Source: Lachnospiraceae bacterium
GTDB lineage: Bacteria; Bacillota; Clostridia; Lachnospirales; Lachnospiraceae
Length of the DNA stretch: 61,010 bases
Reading direction: 5' to 3'
Assembly: GCA_017469935.1 (NCBI GenBank)
Contig: JAFUFL010000065.1
Coordinates: 1-61,010 of the forward strand
Position numbers and translations under genes: made by a program. Shown here piece after piece: positions 1-8,233 of this stretch (positions are counted from its first letter, which is position 1; each line of letters opens with the position of its first letter). Below the pieces are notes generated by a model. The model saw only the letters and a list, made by a program, of their open reading frames with translations. It was not told the DNA's origin and made no database searches.

Positions 1-3
1 CAT
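1..3 (-). CDS. Start codon of a leftward gene leaving the window
   Basis: Read on the minus strand, an ATG occupies the first three bases and is preceded at 12-18 by a good AGGAGGG ribosome binding site at 8 bp spacing. Only the start codon is inside the window, so no product can be named. The roughly 100 bases behind it would hold its promoter, next to the TetR remnant. Confidence 0.4.
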
Positions 4-108
4 TGGTGTTTCCCTCCTATCGTGTATTGTCTTCGCAAACAACCACAATAGCGGAATGCCAATGGTTTTTCAATTGTTATTTTAATTTGGTCAGGTAGAG
101 TCACCCAC

Positions 109-368
109 CTAAGCTACAGAAGACTCATTGTTTTCGGGGAAAATATCCGGAATTCCGATACGAGAGGAGAAATCGCCAAGTGTATTGATGAACGCGTCTA
201 CGATTTGGTCAGGATCTCTTTCTGGTCATAATAATAGCGGTAAACGGTCGTGCGGCTGACGCCGGCTTCGTCAATGATTCCGGCGATCGTTATCTTTTCG
301 ATACGTACTGTTTTTAACAACGAAGGAAACGCTTTTTGTATTCTCTCTCTACTATTCAGATTATCCAT
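109..368 (-). pseudogene. TetR-family regulator remnant, truncated and frameshifted
   Basis: From the ATG at 368 (MDNLNSRERIQKAF) the frame encodes a TetR-type N-terminal DNA-binding region: helix 1, then ITIAGIIDEAGVSRTTVYRYY, which is the helix-turn-helix signature. The frame stops at 198, but a shift at about 205 restores an open stretch (DPDQIVDAFINTLGDF...) down to a stop at 109-111. The total is about 85 residues against about 190 for the family, so the ligand-binding domain is missing. It may once have controlled the acyl/CoA operon that starts downstream on the other strand. The TetR identity rests on the helix-turn-helix region only. Confidence 0.55.
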
Positions 369-548
369 AAACGTACTCTGGGAAAAATATAAACAGTCAT
401 TTTTACAGGATATTTCTGCATTGAATTTGTAATAGTGGAAATAATGAGCAGTGTAAAGATATAAAAATTGAAAAAATGTAGTGCTGCGGAATATGAATGC
501 CGGGCTTTTGTTAAGTTTCGGAATCATGTTCCGCTTTTTATACTATAA

Positions 549-1283
549 ATGTCCGGCGGGAGCAGGAACCTGCAGACAAAAGAAAAAATAGAAACGGTCG
601 CCTTTGAAATATTTGTCATGGCGCTGGTGAGAGTTCTCAGAAGGCTGGGACTAAATGCGTCCTTCTCGGGAAGAAATGACGTGACTGTTGACGGGAAAAA
701 GATCTGCGGTAATTCTCAGAAAATATCACATGGCCGCGTGTTGCATCATGGGTGCATCATGCTGGGGACAGATCTTTCCCAGATTGACAAAGCCCTGAAG
801 CCGAAAAGGGGAACGATCTCTTCCCGCGAAACGGCTGTGGGGGCAAAAGCGATCTGGAACAGGGATAACATACATCGTGTGGTCGTGACACAGAGCAGTC
901 CGGCTTCCATCGGCTTTTCAGCGCTGTTGGGCGGAAGTATCTCTGTTCAGCCGGAAGATCCGTTTGGTGCTGTGGCGGAATGCACACAGCAGGAACCGAA
1001 TGTGATCTGTGCACTTTCGGCCGGCGTGATGGAAGCGTTCTGTATGGAGAATGTCAGGAAAGTTCCGGTCGGGGAAAGGCTGACCTATGTCATGGCAGAA
1101 CCCGGTATTCTGGCCTTTGACGGCGAGCGTGAACTGATGTGGAAGGCCGGTGATACCGTGGAGATCGTCATTACGATGGAAGGCCCCCGCTGCGTGGATA
1201 TCGAAGAGGTATTAAACCAGGCGCAGCAGGCCGGATACTTCAGGTTGAAAAAAGGAGGAGAGAAGCATGGGCAAAATGGATGA
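549..1283 (+). pseudogene. Chimeric remnant: LplA fragment joined to AcoX-like C-terminus
   Basis: Residues about 15-85 (FVMALVRVLRRLGL, then SGRNDVTVDGKKICGNSQ and a GCIMLGTDL stretch) match the middle of lipoate-protein ligase A. Its N-terminal substrate-binding part and C-terminal domain are absent. From about residue 90 the protein changes to a stretch ending in LAFDGERELMWKAGDTVEI and GPRCVDIEEVLNQA, which resembles the C-terminal region of AcoX/ATP-NAD-kinase-like proteins of acetoin-type dehydrogenase operons. I infer an internal deletion that fused two formerly separate genes in frame. The product overlaps the next gene by 17 bp and is unlikely to have either activity. The LplA part is clearer than the AcoX part. 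Confidence 0.55.
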
Positions 1284-1992
1284 GCAGGGAAGAAGGATCC
1301 TGAGTGATGCACCGCTGGACAGCCTGCGTTCGACCATCTGTGACCGGATGACCGACAGCATCGTGCATTATCCGCAGGGAACGGGTTCTGCATTTCTGGA
1401 TATCGGCAGATTAATGGCGTTCCGTGAAAGACTGAAAGCGGACGGACACAGGGTTACTTTCGGAGACTTGTACGTGAAGGCGGCAGCCTGTGCCATTCTG
1501 GAAAACCGGAATGTGAATGCGGCGTTAATCGACGGAAACAATGTGATTTACGAAAGCATCAATATCGGGATGATGACATATTTCAACAACATTTTGCTGG
1601 AAGTCGTGATGACCGACGTGGATCAAAAGGATGTCATTGAAATCTCGGAGGAATTTCAGAAAATATACGGCTATCTGAAAAAGGGCAGGCTTGCCAGGGT
1701 ACCTATGGAAGGCGCGACCTTCTCGGTTTCCAATATGGGAACCGGCACCATGGATTTTGCCACGCCTCTGATTTCACCGCCCAATGCAGCGATTCTGGGT
1801 ATCGGCAGATTGTTCCCTGTGGCCGGATTCGATGAGGAAGGCCGGGTTGTCCGCAGAAACATGGCGGGATTTTCCCTGTCGGTGAATCATGGCCTGATTG
1901 ACGGAATGGTCGTGGCGTCATTTCTGGGAACTATGGATAAAGTGCTGCAGAATCCGGAGGCGTATATGTTTTTGAAAAACAAAGGAGAATGA
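1267..1992 (+). CDS. E2-like acyltransferase catalytic domain, no lipoyl domain
   Basis: This 241-residue protein is a stand-alone catalytic domain of the 2-oxoacid dehydrogenase E2 family (PF00198 type). The active-site motif NHGLIDG is present with His208 and Asp212, and the usual GATFSVSNMGTGTMDFATPLI and AAILGIGR landmarks are in order. Full E2 proteins carry N-terminal lipoyl and E3-binding domains; both are absent, as in some AcoC-like or 2-oxoacid dehydrogenase accessory acyltransferases. A strong AAGGAGGAG site precedes the ATG, which lies inside the end of the chimeric LplA/AcoX remnant. The next gene follows directly. No E1 or E3 genes are visible, so the acyl donor is unknown, and the complex may have lost its other parts in the deletion upstream. 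Confidence 0.7.
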   Translation: MGKMDEQGRRILSDAPLDSLRSTICDRMTDSIVHYPQGTGSAFLDIGRLMAFRERLKADGHRVTFGDLYVKAAACAILENRNVNAALIDGNNVIYESINIGMMTYFNNILLEVVMTDVDQKDVIEISEEFQKIYGYLKKGRLARVPMEGATFSVSNMGTGTMDFATPLISPPNAAILGIGRLFPVAGFDEEGRVVRRNMAGFSLSVNHGLIDGMVVASFLGTMDKVLQNPEAYMFLKNKGE

Positions 1993-1997
1993 GAGCG

Positions 1998-2783
1998 ATG
2001 CAGTATCATTCGATTTTACTGACGAAAGAGGAGAATATCGCGGTCATCCAAATGAACCGGCCGGAGCGTATGAATGCGCTGGAGGATGAACTTGCTGCGG
2101 AATTGTTGGATGCCTATAAAGATGTGGCAGCGGATCAGCAGGTTCGTGCCGTAGTTCTGACCGGCTCCGGCAAGGCGTTTTGTGCGGGCGGAGACCTGAA
2201 GCGGCTTCAAAAAGGATTTGCCTCTACGGCAGAGGGCTATGAGTATATGCGGTCTTTCCGGGAAATGGTGGAAACCTTCATGAATATGCCGAAGCCTGCC
2301 ATTGCGGCGGTTGGTGGCTATGCGGTGGGTGCCGGTTTCTGTATCGCCATGCAGGCGGATATCATTTTGGCGTCTGAAAAAGCGAAGTTTGGCATGGCCT
2401 TTGCGGGTGTCGGCCTGATACCGGATCTGGCCGGCATGTATACCCTGCCGCGGCTGGCAGGACTGAACCGGGCAAAGGAACTGATTTTTACCGGGCGGAC
2501 CATCGATGCGGCAGAGGCAAAGGATATGGGTATTGTCAACTGGATCGAGCCGCAGGAGCAGCTTTTGGAGAAAGCCTGCAAACTGGCGAAGCAACTGGCA
2601 AACGGCCCCGGAATCGCCATAAAGATGGCAAAAAAGGTACTGAACGAATCGCAGAATCTGACACTTTCCCAGCTTCTGGATACGGAGCCGATGGCACAGG
2701 CGATCTGCTTTGACAGTGAGGACCACAAAGAAGGCGTGAACGCTTTTTTTGAGAAACGAAGGCCGAAGTTTGTCGGCCGATAA
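1998..2783 (+). CDS. Enoyl-CoA hydratase/isomerase (crotonase family)
   Basis: A 261-residue crotonase-fold protein. The first oxyanion-hole segment AFCAGGDLKRL and the second GGYAVGAGFCIAMQADI are intact. The stretch FGMAFAGVGLIPDLAG has an Asp but lacks the first hydratase glutamate, while the second (AKELIFTG) is kept. That pattern fits PaaG-like isomerase or related crotonase members better than classical enoyl-CoA hydratase, so the exact reaction is uncertain. I start it at the ATG at 1998, 10 bp after AAGGAG; the ATG at 1989 lies one base from that site and overlaps the previous stop. It is followed by CoA-transferase and acyl-CoA dehydrogenase genes, suggesting CoA-ester catabolism. 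Confidence 0.8.
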   Translation: MQYHSILLTKEENIAVIQMNRPERMNALEDELAAELLDAYKDVAADQQVRAVVLTGSGKAFCAGGDLKRLQKGFASTAEGYEYMRSFREMVETFMNMPKPAIAAVGGYAVGAGFCIAMQADIILASEKAKFGMAFAGVGLIPDLAGMYTLPRLAGLNRAKELIFTGRTIDAAEAKDMGIVNWIEPQEQLLEKACKLAKQLANGPGIAIKMAKKVLNESQNLTLSQLLDTEPMAQAICFDSEDHKEGVNAFFEKRRPKFVGR

Positions 2784-2801
2784 AGAAGGTGCGGACACAG
2801 C

Positions 2802-4103
2802 ATGGACTGGAAGGAAGAATATCGGAAAAAGATTCGAACCGCGGATGAGGCGGTAAAAATTGTAAAGGATGGCGATATCGTCCATATCGGTACCGCATCC
2901 TGTATTGCCTATGAGCTGGCAGAAGCACTGTACAGGCGAAAAAAGGAACTTCACGGGGTCAGGATCAGCAGTGCGGTCAATCTGAAGCTTCTGCCCTTTT
3001 ATACAGATGAGAAGAACGATTCATTTTCGGTGTTCACCTATTTTGCGGGGCCGGCAGAGCGGGAAGCGCTGCAGCATGGAAACTGTCGGTATTCTTCTCT
3101 GCACTTAAGCCGGGTGGATCAGTGGTGCCGGGATTTCTTAAGCGGCGGCGTGGCATTTCTTGAGGTATCCCCGCCGGATGAGAATGGCTGTATGAGTTAC
3201 GGGACATACACTGCAATGCATGATGATGTACGGGCAGCCTGTTCCCGGGTTGTACTGCAGGTCAATCAAAACGCTCCTTACGTTTACGGCAGGAAGAATC
3301 TGATCCATGTTTCCCAGGCGGATTATATTGTGGAAGCCGATTCGCCGCTGGCAGTCGTACCGGATGCTCCGGTGGATGAAACGTTGAAAAAAATTTCTTC
3401 GTATATCGTCGAACAGATTCCGGATGGTGCCACCATTCAGCTGGGTCTGGGCGGACTATCCGGTGCTGTCGGTTATGGTCTGGAAAATAAAAATGATCTT
3501 GGCGTGCATTCGGAAATGCTGACCAATTCCATGATGAAGCTGATGCAAAAAGGCGTCATCAACAACAGGAAGAAGAACTTCAATCCCGGCCGCGCCGTCG
3601 TCGGATTTGCACTGGGGAGTCCGGAACTGTATGCCTTTGCGGATCACAATCCGAATCTGATGTTTACACCATTTACTTATGTCAATGACCCGGCGATGAT
3701 TGCGCAGAATGACCATTTTATCAGCGTCAACACGGCGATGTCCATAGATCTGTTTGGGCAGGTTGCGGCGGATAACATCGGCGGCCGACAGATCAGTGCC
3801 ATCGGCGGGCAGGTGGATTTTGTACGCGGCGCACAGATGTCAAAAGGAGGAAAGTCTTTCATTGCCATGACAGCAGCGTTGGAGAACAAAAAAGGCAGGT
3901 CAAGCCGAATCGTTCCCGTACTCCCGCCCGGGACAGCAGTCACGACCGGCCGGGCGGATGTGCAGTATGTGGTTACGGAATACGGCTGTGTAAACCTGAA
4001 GAAACTGGATAATTCGGACCGGGCAAAGGCTTTGATCGAACTGGCGCACCCGGCGTTTCGGGAACAGCTGCGGGATCAGGCGAAAGAGCTCCATTTGTTA
4101 TAA
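2802..4103 (+). CDS. Acetyl-CoA hydrolase/transferase family CoA-transferase
   Basis: This 433-residue protein belongs to the family of 4-hydroxybutyrate and butyryl-CoA:acetate CoA-transferases. Visible landmarks are the N-terminal GDIVHIGTASCIAYELAEAL, the segment VAFLEVSPPDENGCMSYG, the active-site region GVHSEMLTNSMM that carries the catalytic glutamate, and the C-terminal VVTEYGCVNLKKL and ALIELAHPAFREQL. The length is normal for the family. It would move CoA between acetate or another short acid and the pathway substrate without spending ATP, acting in the cytoplasm. It sits 18 bp after the crotonase gene and 21 bp before an acyl-CoA dehydrogenase. The natural acid cannot be told from sequence. 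Confidence 0.85.
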   Translation: MDWKEEYRKKIRTADEAVKIVKDGDIVHIGTASCIAYELAEALYRRKKELHGVRISSAVNLKLLPFYTDEKNDSFSVFTYFAGPAEREALQHGNCRYSSLHLSRVDQWCRDFLSGGVAFLEVSPPDENGCMSYGTYTAMHDDVRAACSRVVLQVNQNAPYVYGRKNLIHVSQADYIVEADSPLAVVPDAPVDETLKKISSYIVEQIPDGATIQLGLGGLSGAVGYGLENKNDLGVHSEMLTNSMMKLMQKGVINNRKKNFNPGRAVVGFALGSPELYAFADHNPNLMFTPFTYVNDPAMIAQNDHFISVNTAMSIDLFGQVAADNIGGRQISAIGGQVDFVRGAQMSKGGKSFIAMTAALENKKGRSSRIVPVLPPGTAVTTGRADVQYVVTEYGCVNLKKLDNSDRAKALIELAHPAFREQLRDQAKELHLL

Positions 4104-4124
4104 GAAAAAACAGGAGGAATAAAT

Positions 4125-5258
4125 ATGCGTCTTCTTACAGAGGAACAAAAAGAACTGTGCGGACTGATCTCTGATTTTATGGAGAAAGAGATTAAACCAA
4201 ATCTGCGGGAATGGGATCATGAAAGCAGATTCCCGGAGGAGGTCTATTGCAGGGCGAATGAGCTGGGATTCAACGCGTTTGAATTTCCGGAGGAATACGG
4301 CGGCCTCGGCCTCGATCACAAATCGATCCTGGCGATCTATGAAACCATGGGATATTACGATACCGGTCTTGCGCTGACCACCGTGACCACGAATCTTGCC
4401 TGGAAACCGGTGCTTTTCGGCGGTACACCGGAACAAAAGCAGCTGTTCGTGGATCTGGTGCTGGGTGGAAAAGGATTTGCATCGTTTGCCCTGACAGAAC
4501 CAGGCGGCGGCTCGGACGTGGCAGCAACGCGCACAAAGGCGGTCAGAGAGGGTGATGCGTATGTCATCACCGGGAATAAATGCTTTATCACCAACGGCGG
4601 CTTTGCGGATGTTTATCTGGTGGTGGCCAGCACCGATCCGGAAAAAGGTGCGAAGGGGCTGACGGCGTTTATTGTGGAGAAAGACCGGGCAGGTATCAGC
4701 GTCGGCAAGGAAGAAGACAAATGCGGCATCCGGATCACAAACACGGTGGAGCTGGTGCTGGACGGTGTGCGGGTACCGGCGGATCACCGTGTTGGAGAAG
4801 AGGGAGATGGCTTTAAGCTGGCAATGCGCACGCTGGATTTGTCAAGGCCGTTCATCGGCGCGATTGCAACAGGAATGGCCCAGCGGGCTTTGGATGAAGC
4901 AATCAAATATTCAAAGGAGCGCGTCACCTTCGGCAAACCAATCTGCAAATTTCAGGCGCTGCAGTTCAAGATGGCGGATATGGAGATAAAAGTGGAGACA
5001 AGCCGTCAGATGAATCTTCATGTTGCAGACCTGATGGAGCGCAGCCTGCCTTACACAAAAGAAGCGGCGATTTCCAAATGCTACGCCACCGAGATCTGCA
5101 CCCAGGTGGCGGAGGACGCGATTCAGATCATGGGCGGTTACGGTTATATGCGGGAGTATCCGGTGGAAAAGATCTGGAGAGACTCCAAGATCTTCCAGAT
5201 TTTCGAAGGCACCAATCAGGTCCAGCGGATTGTCATTTCCGGACAGATCCTCAAATAG
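4125..5258 (+). CDS. Acyl-CoA dehydrogenase (FAD)
   Basis: A full-length acyl-CoA dehydrogenase of 377 residues. The N-terminal helical domain is followed by the flavin-binding middle domain with FALTEPGGGSDVAATRT and GNKCFITNGGFADVYLVVA. The C-terminal helical domain has RVTFGKPICKFQALQFKMADME, QIMGGYGYMREYPVEKIWRDSKIFQIFEGTNQVQR and the catalytic glutamate in FEGTNQ. It should oxidise a short acyl-CoA to the 2-enoyl-CoA and pass electrons to an electron-transfer flavoprotein, which is not encoded nearby. The ribosome site AGGAGG precedes the ATG. It fits with the crotonase and CoA-transferase upstream as a beta-oxidation-like module. Confidence 0.9.
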   Translation: MRLLTEEQKELCGLISDFMEKEIKPNLREWDHESRFPEEVYCRANELGFNAFEFPEEYGGLGLDHKSILAIYETMGYYDTGLALTTVTTNLAWKPVLFGGTPEQKQLFVDLVLGGKGFASFALTEPGGGSDVAATRTKAVREGDAYVITGNKCFITNGGFADVYLVVASTDPEKGAKGLTAFIVEKDRAGISVGKEEDKCGIRITNTVELVLDGVRVPADHRVGEEGDGFKLAMRTLDLSRPFIGAIATGMAQRALDEAIKYSKERVTFGKPICKFQALQFKMADMEIKVETSRQMNLHVADLMERSLPYTKEAAISKCYATEICTQVAEDAIQIMGGYGYMREYPVEKIWRDSKIFQIFEGTNQVQRIVISGQILK

Positions 5259-5335
5259 ATCAGGCAATGGAACCTCTCAGGAAGGACTTCGTAAAAAGAC
5301 CTTTCTGAAAAAATAAAGGTAAAGGAGGAAAACAA

Positions 5336-6451
5336 ATGGAAGGTACAATGAGAGCAATGCAATTGGTGGCACCAGGGAAATTCGAACTCAAAGAAGTTCC
5401 GATCCCGAAATGCGGGCCGGATCAGGTGCTGATCAAGGTGATCTATGCCGGTGTGTGCGGAAGCGATTTTGGCGCGTATACATCGGGTTATATGATCGAT
5501 AAGTTCCCGCGTATTATCGGCCATGAGTCCTGTGGTGAAGTGGTGGAGATCGGCGAAAACATGGTCGGACCGCTGGCAGGAATGAATGTGCATGTCGGTT
5601 CCAAAGTATTCGGCACCACGATTGGTCTGGGTGTGTATTAGGATGGCTGCTTTGCAGAGTATTTTATCTGCGATGAAATCTTTTCTGCAGGTGTTGTTGT
5701 CGGTGTCCCGGGTGCAAAAAATGATCTGGAAAATGCGCTCCTGGAACCGTTGTGCAACAGCAGTGTGTGGTCCGGCAAGCCCGGAACCCAGGATGGCATG
5801 AAGATTTTTATTTCCGGCGCGGGCATTCAGGCGCTGGCGATTCTGCAGCAGCTGCGGTATCGCTACAAGGATCTGGATATTTCGATTTCCGATTTCTCCG
5901 AATACCGTCTGGGTCTGGCGAAAAAATTCGGCGCGGATCATATCATTAACCTGAATGAAGTGAAAGATCCTTTCCAGTATCTGGCGGATATCTGGGGAAC
6001 TACAAAGATCCCGTATTGGGTTGGTGACCGGGACAGCGGCAATGCAGATATTGTATATGAGTGTTCCGGAAGTACGGCAGGCTATGAGCTGGCTTTTGAC
6101 GTCGTAAAACCGAAAGGAAAGATCTGCTGTATCGGCATCACAAAAGGAAATATCAGCATTCATCCGAATTATTTCCTTTTGAAGGAAGTGGTGCCTCTCG
6201 GCGGCCTGACCGGGAATCCGATGCTTTCCGTTGCGGACGTTCGTGCCGGTGTCCTGAGTCCGATCGATTATATTTCTCGGGTTTTCCCGCTGGAAGAGCT
6301 GGATAAGGCATTCCAGGTGGCTATGAATCCGAAGGTCAGTATGAAGGTCGTTGTGAAAGTAGATCCCACTGCGCCGGACTATCCGTACAATGCAGTGGCG
6401 TATGAGCAATTCAAAAAACGCAGGAGGAAACAGATATGGGAGAAAGAATAG
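5336..6451 (+). pseudogene. Zinc-type alcohol dehydrogenase (MDR family) interrupted by in-frame TAG
   Basis: The reading frame runs through residue 101, hits TAG at 5639-5641, and continues in the same frame to 6451, giving about 371 residues in all, the normal length for the medium-chain dehydrogenase family. Catalytic-zinc ligands appear as GVCGSDFG (Cys41) and GHESCGEV (His63, Glu64). After the stop come DGCFAEYF, the nucleotide-binding stretch around GAGIQALAILQQLRYRY, and GADHIINLNEV. The four-cysteine structural zinc lobe is absent. In relatives the stop position usually holds Gln or Arg before DG-FAEY, so a CAG-to-TAG change is plausible. It overlaps the following gene by 16 bp, showing that the frame once ran through. 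A sequencing error cannot be excluded. Confidence 0.75.
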
Positions 6452-7491
6452 ACAGCGCAATTTTTGCACCGCTTGATGACAAATCGCAGGCTCTTGCACC
6501 GCCGCAGCTGCTGCAGAATGGTGAACTGGCTTATATGATGGTACATTTTTACTGGATGCTGGTTTACAGCAAGAACGACAAGAATGCTCTGCCGCGTCTT
6601 TATCAGAGATCCATGTATCCGGATGCACCGTCACCGGCACATGGCCACAGCGTGATCCGCGTCGGAAAAGACATGCGTTCGCCTCACGAACTGCTTCCGG
6701 TAAAGATGTGCGAAGGCGGGAACTGCCTGTATTATACGGTAGAAGGCGATCCGGAAGGCATGTCGGATGATGCACAGACCTATGAAGTAAAGCTGGCCGG
6801 ATGCGATGATTTCGTGTTCCATATGAACAGCAGGGGATACCGTGCCATAGAAGGCAGCTCTGTGGATATGAAATGCCATTATTTCGATAAATCCATAAAG
6901 CTGGACGGAAACTCCGCCATGGGAACGGATTATCTGCTGAACTTCGGTTATGTGGAGGGTACTATTGACGGGGAAGAAGTCTATGGCGTAGGCGGTTGTG
7001 AGTTCGCATTTGTCACATTCACCAAAATGATGACCATGAGCGCCTATGAGGTTCCGCCGGGACAGTTCTATCAGCTGTGCGGCAGATGCGAAGACGGCAG
7101 CTGGGATATCTGCCATGTGACCCTGAAACAGGTGGATGATGGGACCCCGCCGGCACATGCGTTGTTCTGGAACACGAAAGATCCGGAAAACTGGGTATCC
7201 AGTTACGATGTGAAGTTCCATGCCGACTGGGAAAAAGTTCCTTATGCGAAAGAGGATGACCCGACCATGCAGCCGAAAAATATCGTCATCAAATTTGCAG
7301 ACAAGACGGTCCATGTCGAGCCGAAGTGGGCATTCCGCGGATTTGCCGATCCGGTAGATGCGGAAGTGGGATTCAGCAACGGCACGGGTGATTTTTACGA
7401 AGGGGACACTCCGTACGCCCATGACATTGCACTGGCGATGTTTGAGATGCAGCATATCACAAACGAAAACATACCGCAGAATGATTTTTGA
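6436..7491 (+). CDS. Uncharacterised 351-residue protein of the acyl-CoA operon
   Basis: I do not recognise this protein. It begins at an ATG 6 bp after AGGAGGAAA, inside the end of the dehydrogenase frame. The sequence is soluble, rich in aromatic and acidic residues, with no signal peptide or membrane segment and a predicted beta-rich character (for example GTDYLLNFGYVEGTIDGEEVYGVGG and the repeated short strands in the second half). The pattern is reminiscent of lipocalin-like or AttH-like beta-barrel ligand-binding proteins, but this is only an impression. Its operon position after acyl-CoA and alcohol dehydrogenase genes and before a CocE-type hydrolase suggests a role with a hydrophobic substrate. 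Confidence 0.6.
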   Translation: MGERIDSAIFAPLDDKSQALAPPQLLQNGELAYMMVHFYWMLVYSKNDKNALPRLYQRSMYPDAPSPAHGHSVIRVGKDMRSPHELLPVKMCEGGNCLYYTVEGDPEGMSDDAQTYEVKLAGCDDFVFHMNSRGYRAIEGSSVDMKCHYFDKSIKLDGNSAMGTDYLLNFGYVEGTIDGEEVYGVGGCEFAFVTFTKMMTMSAYEVPPGQFYQLCGRCEDGSWDICHVTLKQVDDGTPPAHALFWNTKDPENWVSSYDVKFHADWEKVPYAKEDDPTMQPKNIVIKFADKTVHVEPKWAFRGFADPVDAEVGFSNGTGDFYEGDTPYAHDIALAMFEMQHITNENIPQNDF

Positions 7492-7509
7492 TAAGAGCGA
7501 CGGAAGCAT

Positions 7510-7716
7510 ATGGCAAAAAATGAAGATGGCAAATCAAAACTGACCGTAACGCTGGATGTCAGCGGAATGAGCAGCACGGCTGCCATCGTAGAACAGGATG
7601 TGGAAATCCCCATGCGGGACGGAACCATTCTGCGGGCGGATTTCTCCGCCCGTTGCTGGCAGCTCATTTTTTATTCCGGAAGACGACCTTCGTACATGAT
7701 CGCCAGCTCTCCATAG
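7510..7716 (+). pseudogene. CocE/X-Pro dipeptidyl-peptidase-like hydrolase, N-terminal stub
   Basis: The ATG at 7510 opens a frame whose first 45 residues end in QDVEIPMRDGTILRADF. That MRDG-x-x-L-x-AD pattern is the N-terminal hallmark of CocE/NonD alpha/beta hydrolases (normally 500-600 residues). Homology is lost at about 7645-7650, where IS256-type sequence begins on the other strand, and the frame then stops at 7716. The catalytic Ser, Asp and His are all gone. This was evidently the next gene of the acyl-CoA operon before an insertion or deletion removed it. Only a short stretch supports the family call. Confidence 0.6.
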
Positions 7717-7898
7717 ACCTGTCCCCAGTTCCGGATCGGCATGGTCCATTTTTTAGTTGCTTCGAAAGTTGCCAGATACAGGGCTTTCAGAAGTGCCTGT
7801 CCGCTGGGAAAGACGCTGCGTTGACGGTTCAGCTTACGGTAGGTGGAATTTAGGCTCTCTATCGCGTTTGTCGTGTTATGCCGATATCGGCATAACAC
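7671..7898 (-). mobile_element. IS256-family (Mutator-type) transposase, C-terminal fragment
   Basis: The 75 residues contain HNTTNAIESLNSTYRKLNRQR, then KALYLATFEATKKWTMPIRNWGQVYGELAIMYEGRLPE, which is the strongly conserved C-terminus of IS256-type transposases. The full enzyme is about 400 residues, so the DDE core is missing. The fragment is cut upstream by the palindrome at 7871-7900 and ends next to the broken hydrolase. It is immobile debris that marks a rearrangement breakpoint. Confidence 0.85.
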
Positions 7899-7900
7899 GA
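7871..7900. repeat. 30-bp perfect palindrome with flanking TTATGCCGATA copies
   Basis: The 30 bases at 7871-7900 equal their own reverse complement (arms TCGTGTTATGCCGAT). Two further copies of the core follow in direct orientation: TTATACCGATA at 7902-7912 and CTATGCCGATA at 7919-7929. The array sits exactly where the IS256-type transposase fragment is truncated. Such clustered short repeats resemble the end or recombination site of a mobile element, but no recombinase gene is present here. Confidence 0.6.
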
Positions 7901-8233
7901 CTTATACCGATAAATAAACTATGCCGATATTCCAGAGGAAGTGTCCTTTTGAGTCTTTCAAGTTCATCCTGATTCATACCTGTTTTCGGATAAATAAGGC
8001 CAAGCATGAAAGTAATCTCTTCTTGAATCTCCACGGATATGCGGCACACCACCGATTCTGTGGGGTACCTTCTACGACGTCCTTTCTTTGTTGTTGGAAC
8101 AGAGTCCTTTTTATGAACTGGCTCCTTTCTCTTATAAGTGCCTTGATATCCCTCATAATCGCATTCAGAAACTCTTCCCTCATGTCAGGTTTGCACTTGT
8201 AGGTGACATTAAGAATTATCATATTATCATCCT
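7899..8233 (-). other. Stretch of gene debris between IS remnant and fic
   Basis: No intact gene is visible. On the minus strand, the ATG at 8222 begins MIILNVTYKCKPDMREEFLNAI, which looks like the first strand and helix of an antibiotic-biosynthesis-monooxygenase (ABM) domain protein. Similarity stops after about 28 residues. A second minus-strand frame, open from about 8160 to 7876, is rich in Lys and Arg, runs into the palindrome and could be the tail of another element's gene. Both are weak calls; the stretch looks like several superimposed truncations. Confidence 0.35.

Noticed and set aside
5639-5641. TAG read as pyrrolysine in the alcohol dehydrogenase
   Set aside because: Alcohol dehydrogenases of this family do not use pyrrolysine, and no pyl genes are in the window; a nonsense mutation is simpler.
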